NCBI GenBank assembly: GCA_025356715.1
Contig: JANXRU010000389.1
Location: 1 to 7,509 of the forward strand
From: Bacteroidota bacterium
GTDB lineage: Bacteria > Bacteroidota > Bacteroidia > B-17B0 > B-17BO
Direction: 5' to 3'
DNA length: 7,509 nt
Position numbers and translations under genes: made by a program. A model generated the notes under the pieces. The model had not been told where the DNA came from, did not search any database, and was given only the letters and a program-made list of their open reading frames with translations. How positions within the stretch are numbered: the stretch's first letter is position 1; each line of letters begins with the position of its first letter. This document shows, piece after piece, positions 1 through 5,601 of the stretch.

Positions 1-45
1 ACTTATATTCGTTCTCAATACCAGGAAAGCAATCTCCGTTTATGA
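1..45 (+). CDS. C-terminal end of an unidentified upstream gene (partial)
   Basis: Reading frame 1 is open from the window edge and ends in TGA at 43-45, giving a 14-residue tail ending QYQESNLRL. Its stop overlaps the ATG of the next gene in an ATGA junction (42-45), the usual sign of translational coupling. In Bacteroidota, LytTR-type response regulators are often preceded by their sensor kinase, so this could be the end of such a kinase. That is inference from context, since the tail is too short to recognise. The frame of the following gene is also open to the window edge, so a single longer protein in that frame is an alternative. Confidence 0.4.
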   Translation, partial: TYIRSQYQESNLRL

Positions 46-269
46 CCAATGAAAAACCGAATGAAATAAAAGCAATACTGGTGGATGATGAAATACACGC
101 CATACAAAATCTCACACAGTTACTTGCTACTTATTGTCCCAATGTTAGTGTTATTTACCAAACGCAGGATGGGCAGCAAGCTATTGCAAAAATAAATGAA
201 TGTTTGGTGAACAATCAACATTTGTACTACGATAAATTACTTGAATTAAAGGCGGAGCTTACGAAGTAA
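42..269 (+). pseudogene. Response regulator receiver domain, truncated and chimeric (LytTR-type N-terminus)
   Basis: Residues 9-53 look like the first half of a CheY-like receiver: IKAILVDDE with the acidic pair D15-D16, then helix 1 and strand 2, ending QDGQQAIAKIN. A LytTR-family regulator continues here with a strand such as PDLVFLD carrying the phosphoacceptor Asp, then a DNA-binding domain, about 240 residues in all. Instead the frame continues for about 22 unrelated, helix-prone residues (ECLVNN... to ELTK) and stops at 269. The phosphoacceptor, the rest of the receiver and the output domain are missing, so it cannot act as a normal regulator. The break lies near base 200. The last 24 bases overlap the end of the convergent CHAT gene. 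A deletion, or arrival of the fic-CHAT block, probably removed the rest. The start is the ATG in the ATGA overlap. Confidence 0.7.
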
Positions 270-2642
270 GATGAAAACAGCAACTAATACAAGACAACCA
301 ATTATACTGTATAGCAGATAATGGTTGGTTTCTAAAGTCAAATTTTTTCCGTTATAAATTATACCCGCCCAATAATAAGGGTCGTAATCATCAACAGAGG
401 TAGTATTGTGTAAATAGTTAAGTTTTGCATTGTGCAAACTTTCAATTGAAGAGATTCCCTTTTTTAAATTAGAATAGAAATTTTGGATTATTGTTGCTGT
501 TGCTTCATCATCTACTTTCCATAATGTTGTTATTGTGGATTTTATACCAGCTAAATATAAATGACGGCTAAAATTTATAACACCTTCGCCGGTTTCGATA
601 TCACCGTTTGCTGTTTCACAAGCATTTAATATAGCAAGTTTGTAGTTTAATTTAGCATTAGAAATTTGATTTAAGTGTAGTGTTAGATTATCAGAAAGCA
701 ATATATATGAGTTTCGTGAGTTTTGATAATCGCACAAGGCATGAGCAGATATATGTAAAATGGTGCTGCTTTTTGATGAATCGCTTAAGTTGAAATCTGA
801 TAAATTGAAATCGTTTTTTAATTCATTGATAATTTTTTTTGAAAAGGGAAGTGATGAGTGTTGTGCATATTCAGGAAATATTATAGAGATGTTTTTGTTT
901 AAAGAGTTATTTTCTTTACCGTTAAATAAAAGATTACAAGAAAGCGCGTAACTGATATTATAATGCTTAATTAAAAAATCTGCTTTAGAATAATTATTGG
1001 TGTTGTTTAGCACTAAAGCGTCAAAAGGAATTTTAGCCAATTTACCATGAGGAATAACTATTAAATCGGTTATTTCATTCGGAAGGTTATTGATGCAGGG
1101 GCTTAAAATTGTATCAAAAAGTAATTTAGCGATTTTGCAGTAAGCACTGGAATTATGATTTTTAAGGTGAATTAAAAGTGAATCCGATTTATGTTCGACT
1201 TTAAATGTATGATTAATAGGGAAGAGACTAAAATTATTTTTTGAAATAACATTACTAATGAGTCCACTGGCATTTATATAGTATTCAACAATAGCTTCGT
1301 TTTTATGCAATCTGTTTTGAATTTCAGAAACAGTGGCATTGTTTGATTTTATTGAAATTGATTTATTTTCGATTTGATATTTTAAAATGGTGGAGTATTT
1401 GTTTAAATCCATCCATTTAAACACATTTTGTTTTATTTCATTTTTTTTAGTTAATTGATAGTATTCGTTGCCGTAAGGGATAATGGCGTCAAACGGAGCT
1501 GCACCGTAAATTTCTAATGCCTGATGTATTTCGTGGGTTTGTAAATTTTTAAAGGTAGTTTCCCATAATTCCACTGCTACAATTGAATGTTTATAGCAAT
1601 ATTCTAAATAGGTTATATTTTTAGTTTTAACATATAAATAATATAAAGCATCAATTTTAAATCTTAAAATAGTAAGGGCAAGTGTTGGATTTGAAAAACG
1701 GTACTTCAGATTTGGAACAGAATAAATTGATTCATCATTATATTGTGTACTTAAAGCACACAAGCCTTTTTGATAATTTGTTAAAACCGTATTTAAGCTA
1801 TCGAACTTGTAGCAATAAAAATATGACAAACCTTTTACAAAATATAAAGTTGCAATTTTATCATGTTTACTGCCCCAAGAGTCTTTTCTTATAGCAAGTG
1901 ATTTATCGTAATACTTATTTGCCAACAATAAGTATTCGGTTGATTTTATCTGATTTTTGAACTCTCGTTTATAATAAAGAGCCTTATCTGTACATAAATT
2001 GCCAATATCATGTAAGATTTGAGCGTTGTAAATAATATTATTTTTGAAGTATTTATTATTGTAGAATTGTGAAGAATCTAAATATATTTTCGATTCATCT
2101 CTTGCGGTCAAATAATTATGAGCTTCTTTTTTTATTTTGAGGGAGTATGCATATTCACGATAAATTTTGTTAACAGGAATTAAATGAAGGCTGTCTTTTT
2201 TTTCTCTACATATTTCAATAGACTTAGTCGCAAAATAAAACGAACTATCAATGTTGATTTTGAAATTATGATAGCGAGCTAGTAATGAGTAATTTTCGGC
2301 TAAATAAACACTATTGGCTCCAAAATGTTTTTTAATTAGGCTGTAGCTCTGACTCCAACAATTATATGCTTCTCCAATGTCCGAAAAATGATAATATATT
2401 TCTCCCGCTAAATTAAAGTGTTGAGATAATAGTAAAGGGTTTTTATTTGAGTCAAGGCTTTTAATTTTAATTAAAATTTCTTTTAGTGCTAAATCAGTAT
2501 TTCCTTTTATATAATTGTTTTCTATTGTTTTTAATTTAGGGGTAAAATCCTGAGACGCATAAATCATCGGGATTAATAAAAGGAAATATGTTATAATACG
2601 ATAGATTGTATCAGAGTTTTTTTTAAATAATACTTCAATCAA
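246..2642 (-). CDS. TPR-CHAT caspase-like protease with signal peptide and C-terminal membrane anchor
   Basis: CHAT domains are caspase/separase-fold cysteine protease domains, and this one keeps the catalytic pair. His634 lies in ILHISAHAL and Cys675 in AILNACETANG. The domain runs from about residue 445 (NEAIVEYY) through LIVIPHGKLAKIPFDAL (around 527-543) to DPYYWAGIIYNG, ending at 765. Residues 35-440 are helical and TPR-like, for example FNLAGEIYYHFSDIGEA and YDKSLAIRKDS. Residues 1-30 form a signal peptide (basic start, hydrophobic 16-28, possible cleavage after Ala29-Ser30). Residues 776-793 form a membrane helix followed by RKLRL. This topology would place TPR and CHAT outside the cytoplasm on the inner membrane. 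The start is TTG at 2642. The first in-frame ATG is residue 26 and would destroy the signal peptide, so TTG is preferred. The gene begins 2 bp after fic, so they are probably co-transcribed. The substrate is unknown. Family and catalytic residues are confident, role is not. Confidence 0.88.
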   Translation of the reverse strand: MIEVLFKKNSDTIYRIITYFLLLIPMIYASQDFTPKLKTIENNYIKGNTDLALKEILIKIKSLDSNKNPLLLSQHFNLAGEIYYHFSDIGEAYNCWSQSYSLIKKHFGANSVYLAENYSLLARYHNFKINIDSSFYFATKSIEICREKKDSLHLIPVNKIYREYAYSLKIKKEAHNYLTARDESKIYLDSSQFYNNKYFKNNIIYNAQILHDIGNLCTDKALYYKREFKNQIKSTEYLLLANKYYDKSLAIRKDSWGSKHDKIATLYFVKGLSYFYCYKFDSLNTVLTNYQKGLCALSTQYNDESIYSVPNLKYRFSNPTLALTILRFKIDALYYLYVKTKNITYLEYCYKHSIVAVELWETTFKNLQTHEIHQALEIYGAAPFDAIIPYGNEYYQLTKKNEIKQNVFKWMDLNKYSTILKYQIENKSISIKSNNATVSEIQNRLHKNEAIVEYYINASGLISNVISKNNFSLFPINHTFKVEHKSDSLLIHLKNHNSSAYCKIAKLLFDTILSPCINNLPNEITDLIVIPHGKLAKIPFDALVLNNTNNYSKADFLIKHYNISYALSCNLLFNGKENNSLNKNISIIFPEYAQHSSLPFSKKIINELKNDFNLSDFNLSDSSKSSTILHISAHALCDYQNSRNSYILLSDNLTLHLNQISNAKLNYKLAILNACETANGDIETGEGVINFSRHLYLAGIKSTITTLWKVDDEATATIIQNFYSNLKKGISSIESLHNAKLNYLHNTTSVDDYDPYYWAGIIYNGKNLTLETNHYLLYSIIGCLVLVAVFILLRKLRL

Positions 2643-2644
2643 TT

Positions 2645-3790
2645 TTATTCTGATAATATTCTATATAATTCTAAATTCAAATAATAATGGGAACCTTCTA
2701 TTACTTTTTTTTCTAAAACACCGATTTCTGTTAATCGGTTTAAATAATCTCTTGCTGTACCTTCTGCATAAATCTTAGCATCTTGTAAATGCTTTACCTT
2801 TGTAAATGGTTGTTCAAATAGCATTTCAACCAATTGTTCAGGTTTCCTTATTTTTTTTTCTTCTTTAATAAGATGATTCAATATGTTTTCCTTCGTTTTA
2901 ATTATATCATTTATTTTTTGATAAGTGATGTTAGAAGTAACTTCTACTGCTTTCAGCATATATAACAACCAACTATTCCAGTCACCTCTATTTGAAACAC
3001 CCATTAATCCAGCATAATAATCATCTTTATGATCCATAATAAAACGACTTAAAAAAAGTATCGGTAAATCAAGCAATCCTTTTTTTGTAAGAAAATGAAT
3101 ATTAAAGATTCTACCAGTTCTACCATTTCCATCTCTGAAAGGATGTATAGCTTCAAATTGGAAATGCGCTATTGCCATTTTCAATAAAGGATCTATTTTG
3201 TATTTTTCATCATCATTTGCAAACTCAATTAAGTTAGCTAATTTAGTTTCAATAATATTTACACCCCTTGGTGGCGTATAAGTTACTTGCCCTGCATTAG
3301 CATCTGTTCCACCTTGTTTTATAACAGTATCTATAAATGCTGGTCTAATTTTATCTGAAGTTTGCTTTATTTCTTGAAAAATTTTGATGAAATATTCTTT
3401 ATTAAATCCTGGTTTATTTACTAAATAATTATGCCCTGACCACAGTGCTTCCCTATACCTCAATACTTCTTTCGAAGCACTCCCTTCTTTTACATCTACC
3501 TCATTATTTTTTTCACTATAGGCTTTATACAGTTCATCATCGGTAGTAAAAATATTCTCAATGGCACTAGATGCTTTTGCTTCTTGCAAACTAATAGTAT
3601 TAATTAATAACCCTTGATTTGGGATTGCTATGCTTCTTCCCTGCAATCTTCCAAGCGCAGCTTTAGACTCTCCTAGCTGTTCTAGGATTTCAGGTTTTCT
3701 ATAAAGTTCCTGATTAATTGGAAGTAGCGGTAAATCATTCCACGGTATTAATCTACTTGGGTTTATTTGATATAGTATTTCCTTTGGCAT
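2645..3790 (-). CDS. Fic family protein (class II, AMPylase-type) with C-terminal winged helix
   Basis: Fic enzymes transfer AMP (rarely other phosphate-containing groups) from a nucleotide to Ser/Thr/Tyr hydroxyls of target proteins. Numbered from the ATG at 3790 (381 residues), the catalytic motif HPFRDGNGRTGR is intact at 216-227, with His216 the expected base. The flap preceding it is TYTPPRG. An N-terminal inhibitory helix SSAIEN (74-79) matches the class II autoinhibition motif [S/T]xxxE[G/N], with Glu78 as the predicted inhibitory Glu, so activity is probably gated. Residues from about 300 resemble a winged helix, an architecture like Shewanella SoFic. A TTG codon sits directly before the ATG and would add one residue. 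The ATG is the likelier start. The start codon lies inside a shortened unit of the upstream 70-bp repeat array. The CHAT gene follows after 2 bp. Whether Fic modifies the CHAT protein, DNA-metabolism proteins or something else cannot be told. Confidence 0.92.
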   Translation of the reverse strand: MPKEILYQINPSRLIPWNDLPLLPINQELYRKPEILEQLGESKAALGRLQGRSIAIPNQGLLINTISLQEAKASSAIENIFTTDDELYKAYSEKNNEVDVKEGSASKEVLRYREALWSGHNYLVNKPGFNKEYFIKIFQEIKQTSDKIRPAFIDTVIKQGGTDANAGQVTYTPPRGVNIIETKLANLIEFANDDEKYKIDPLLKMAIAHFQFEAIHPFRDGNGRTGRIFNIHFLTKKGLLDLPILFLSRFIMDHKDDYYAGLMGVSNRGDWNSWLLYMLKAVEVTSNITYQKINDIIKTKENILNHLIKEEKKIRKPEQLVEMLFEQPFTKVKHLQDAKIYAEGTARDYLNRLTEIGVLEKKVIEGSHYYLNLELYRILSE

Positions 3791-3812
3791 CAATTTATTG
3801 TATTTTTAATGT

Positions 3813-3970
3813 TTACTCAATTTCTGACATCAAATTTAACTCTTTTCTACACATAAACATCAAATTTTAATAATTTTGATGTTTACTCTATTTTTGGCAT
3901 CAAAAACAACTAATCAAAAGCAGTAAACACTAAAAATGACATATTTTAATGTTTACTCCGTTTTTGGCAT
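3813..3970 (-). other. Three five-codon mini-ORFs, one per repeat unit, upstream of fic
   Basis: Read on the fic strand, each repeat unit contains a start and a stop five codons apart: MPKTE (3970-3953), MPKIE (3900-3883) and MSEIE (3830-3813), each ending GAG TAA. Fic begins MPKEI at 3790, so the mini-ORFs resemble copies of its first codons followed by a stop. They could act as upstream ORFs only if transcription begins far enough upstream. With the candidate promoter at 3831-3864 they would not be transcribed. Simple by-products of the DNA repeat are an equally good explanation. Confidence 0.35.
3831..3864 (-). promoter_or_regulatory. Candidate promoter for the fic-CHAT operon
   Basis: On the minus strand, TAAATTTG (3838-3831) matches the Bacteroidota -7 box TAnnTTTG. 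TTTG (3864-3861) lies 22 bp upstream, within the spacing reported for Flavobacterium-type -33/-7 promoters. Transcription would begin about 30-35 bp before the fic ATG. Related TTTG sequences occur in the other repeat units, but none has the full TAnnTTTG, so this unit is the best candidate. Confidence 0.45.
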
Positions 3971-4036
3971 CAAATTTTTACTCCAAATTCAATCAAACAT
4001 TAAAAAGCTAAATATATGATGTTTGTTATTTTATAA

Positions 4037-4096
4037 AGTTGCCTATTTTTTGAAACAGGTAAAGTTGTGGTAGAACGTCCAGTACAACTTCGTTAA
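4037..4096 (+). pseudogene. Tail of an unidentified reading frame, possible gene remnant
   Basis: An open frame with no start codon runs to TAA at 4094-4096 and reads ETGKVVVERPVQLR at its end. The composition looks protein-like and differs from the AT-rich repeats just before it. It may be the fossil 3' end of a gene cut off by the repeat array. It also contains the left copy of the 18-bp direct repeat. I do not recognise the protein. The following 4097-4162 is open in the frame of the next gene but matches nothing I know. Chance is possible at this length. Confidence 0.25.
4052..4069 (+). repeat. Left copy of a direct repeat flanking the ImmA-AbiE segment
   Basis: GAAACAGGTAAAGTTGTG here matches GAAACAGGTAAAGTGGTG at 6671-6688, with 17 of 18 bases identical and the first 14 perfect. 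The two copies bracket the broken ImmA gene and the AbiE operon in the same orientation. This is consistent with an attachment-site core, duplicated target or shared insertion site. No integrase is visible in the window, so the mechanism is open. Confidence 0.45.
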
Positions 4097-4162
4097 GTCA
4101 TCCAGACAATTAAGGTTGCAGTTCCCCGGGTCATAACCATTCTTGGGTTCGATGTTAAGATA

Positions 4163-4738
4163 ATGTTGAGTTACAATGCTTCAAGAATTTCTGTTGAATT
4201 ACATAAAAACTTACAACCTCTTTTTTTAGATAGCGATAGCACCCTTCAGTATTTTAAAAAAGGCCATCAAGAAACTGAGGCCAATGAATTTGCATCAGAA
4301 CTTTTAATGCCTGAACATCTTTTTAAGAAAGAGTGCGCTGAAAAAAAATTTAGTCCTGATTTATTACGGTCAATTGCTGATAAATTCCAAACAAGTTTAA
4401 CTTCTGTAGCATATAAGTATTTTGAACTTGGTACCCATCCTATATGTTTATTTTATTCTTACAATAATCAGGTATTATATTGGAAAAGACCAGAAGGTTA
4501 TCAATGCTTTATAGTTGACCGTACAAAATTACCACCACCAGAAGATTCTGTTGCCGCTGAATTTTTCATTAAGCAAAAAATATACTCAAAAGAACAAAGT
4601 AAACAGCAAATTTGGAAATCAACTTGGTTCGAATTAAAACACTGGGAAGATGACAAGGATTTCAAGTTTTATGAATTTTGTATTGTAACCCCTAAATACA
4701 ATACAGTGTTGAGTATTGTTTGGGAAGAACTAAAGTGA
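4163..4738 (+). pseudogene. ImmA/IrrE-type metallopeptidase, 5'-truncated and lacking HExxH
   Basis: ImmA/IrrE (COG2856, DUF955) peptidases use a HExxH zinc motif followed by a downstream glutamate in a segment such as EANxFAxxLLMP. They often cleave repressors of mobile elements or act in stress control. Here the downstream segment is clear (ETEANEFASELLMP, residues 37-50), and the remainder to residue 191 resembles the C-terminal region of longer Bacteroidota members, ending in IVWEELK. The zinc-binding HExxH is absent. RISVELHKN at 8-16 reads as if the expected A-H-E-L-G-H stretch had been lost between RxSV and ELH. No N-terminal half is found upstream: the frame is open back to a stop at 4094-4096, but that stretch does not look like the family. 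The ATG at 4163 is therefore only the first available start. It is probably inactive as a protease. Non-catalytic retention of the C-terminal region is possible. Confidence 0.7.
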
Positions 4739-4775
4739 TTTATAAGTTTAATTAAATTAATTTTTTAGTATAAGA

Positions 4776-4800
4776 TTGATTATTAGTATTATATAATCAA
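4776..4800. repeat. 8-bp inverted repeat upstream of the AbiE operon
   Basis: TTGATTAT (4776-4783) and ATAATCAA (4793-4800) form a perfect 8-bp inverted repeat around a 9-nt centre. It lies 38 bp after the broken ImmA gene and just before the AbiE promoter region. It could end ImmA transcription weakly (no T-run follows) or serve as a regulator site. AT-rich DNA gives such repeats by chance fairly often. Confidence 0.4.
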
Positions 4801-4803
4801 ACT

Positions 4804-4847
4804 TTTGTCAATAAAATGACAAATTGACAAAAAATTGCCTATATTTG
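4804..4847 (+). promoter_or_regulatory. AbiE promoter and probable operator
   Basis: TATATTTG at 4840-4847 fits the Bacteroidota -7 box TAnnTTTG and lies 23 bp before the AbiEi ATG, giving a short leader. No good -33 TTTG is found at the usual distance. Upstream, TTTGTCA (4804-4810) and TGACAAA (4817-4823) form an inverted repeat, and TGACAAA recurs directly at 4825-4831. AbiEi proteins are known to bind inverted repeats in their own promoter and repress the operon, so these repeats are the natural operator. That assignment is inference. Confidence 0.6.
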
Positions 4848-4870
4848 CACTCAGTATTATTAAATAAATC

Positions 4871-5596
4871 ATGAGCGAGATACTAGAAATAGATAGATTT
4901 AGAAGTTACTTTTCAAAAGCAGCTACATTTACTATTGATGATATCGTCACTTTTTATTCGCCCGATAAACCTATTATAAGAGAAACTATTAAATGGCGTA
5001 TTTATAGGCTAAGTAAAATGGGGATAATACACAATGTTGGTCGTGGTGTATATAGCTTAGGGCAAGAAACAATTTTTATTCCGCAAATTACAAAACAACG
5101 CGCAAACGTTTACAAAACAATTGCTCAAAACTATCCTTATGCCGAAATGTGTGTTTGGCATACATCCAGTTTAAATGAATTTATGCTACATCAACCTGGC
5201 AAATTTAGCCTTATAGTAGAGGTCGAAAAAACAGCAGCAGAATCTGTATTTTATTTTATTAAGGAGCGTTACAAAGATGTATTTATAAATCCAAAAGAAG
5301 ACATAGTTCGAAATTACATTGCAGGTAAAAAAGAAACAATAATAGTAAAAACATTAATTTCCGACGCGCCTACACAAAACATTTATAACGTAAAAACACC
5401 AACCATCGAAAAAATATTAGTAGATGTATTTTGCGATACAGCAATATTTTCTGCTTTTCAAGGGCACGAAAAAAATATTATTTTTTCAAATGCCTTTAAT
5501 AAATACACGGTTAATCTCAGCACATTATACCGGTATGCCGAAAGAAGAGGTAAAAGAATAGAAATAGAAAATTATATCCAACAAATTATAAAATAA
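4871..5596 (+). CDS. AbiEi-like antitoxin, type IV toxin-antitoxin system (DUF6577-like)
   Basis: The role is antitoxin and autorepressor of the AbiE system. AbiEi does not bind its toxin directly but opposes its effect and represses the operon. Residues 20-64 form a winged helix: a helix at TIDDIVTFY, a recognition-like helix at ETIKWRIYRLSKMG and the wing VGRGVYSLG (56-64), as at the start of AbiEi-type regulators. The following 170 residues (VWHTSSLNEFM, then KTPTIEKILVDVF) match the general layout of the Bacteroidota DUF6577/AbiEi-like family found next to AbiEii. The 241-residue length fits. The start is ATG 23 bp after a TAnnTTTG box. The toxin gene follows after 5 bp, so they form one operon. 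I am confident of the winged helix and pairing. The family name comes from memory and context, without a database search. Confidence 0.85.
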   Translation: MSEILEIDRFRSYFSKAATFTIDDIVTFYSPDKPIIRETIKWRIYRLSKMGIIHNVGRGVYSLGQETIFIPQITKQRANVYKTIAQNYPYAEMCVWHTSSLNEFMLHQPGKFSLIVEVEKTAAESVFYFIKERYKDVFINPKEDIVRNYIAGKKETIIVKTLISDAPTQNIYNVKTPTIEKILVDVFCDTAIFSAFQGHEKNIIFSNAFNKYTVNLSTLYRYAERRGKRIEIENYIQQIIK

Positions 5597-5601
5597 TTTA
5601 A

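Larger units (their letters stand above)
3783..4024. repeat. 70-bp tandem repeat array in the fic upstream region
   Basis: Units begin at 3809, 3879 and 3949, exactly 70 bp apart, each with ATGTTTACTC, then two variable bases, then TTTnTGnCATCAAA. A fourth start (ATGTTTG) lies in phase at 4019 and then diverges. The whole unit is related: TAAACA, TAAACA and CAAACA recur at the same unit position (3854, 3924, 3994). The TTTGGCATCAATTT at 3783, followed by TATTTTTA before the first full unit, looks like a shortened unit, and it contains the fic start codon (minus strand). Unit ends hold inverted partners, for example AGTAAACA (3923-3930 region) against TGTTTACT in the next unit. Possible roles are operator sites for the Fic winged helix, a leader with mini-ORFs, or simple duplication of a gene boundary. 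The coordinates are direct observation, the role is inference. Confidence 0.85.

Noticed and set aside
760..1894. Plus-strand frames at 760-951 and 1682-1894
   Set aside because: They are antisense to the well-supported CHAT gene and have no recognisable features. The minus-strand frame at 5619-5882 is likewise the shadow of AbiEii.
3809..4024. CRISPR array with about 26-bp repeats and 44-bp spacers
   Set aside because: The repeats differ from each other, the 'spacers' are related to one another (TAAACA at the same place in each unit), there are only three units and no cas genes.
3783..4024. Plasmid origin with iterons
   Set aside because: No replication initiator gene is visible, and the 70-bp spacing is long for iterons. 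The array is tied to the fic start instead.
4060..4165. tRNA-like sequence (GGTAGAACGTCCAGT and GGGTTCGA)
   Set aside because: The spacing is wrong, no acceptor or anticodon stem forms, and the T-stem does not pair.
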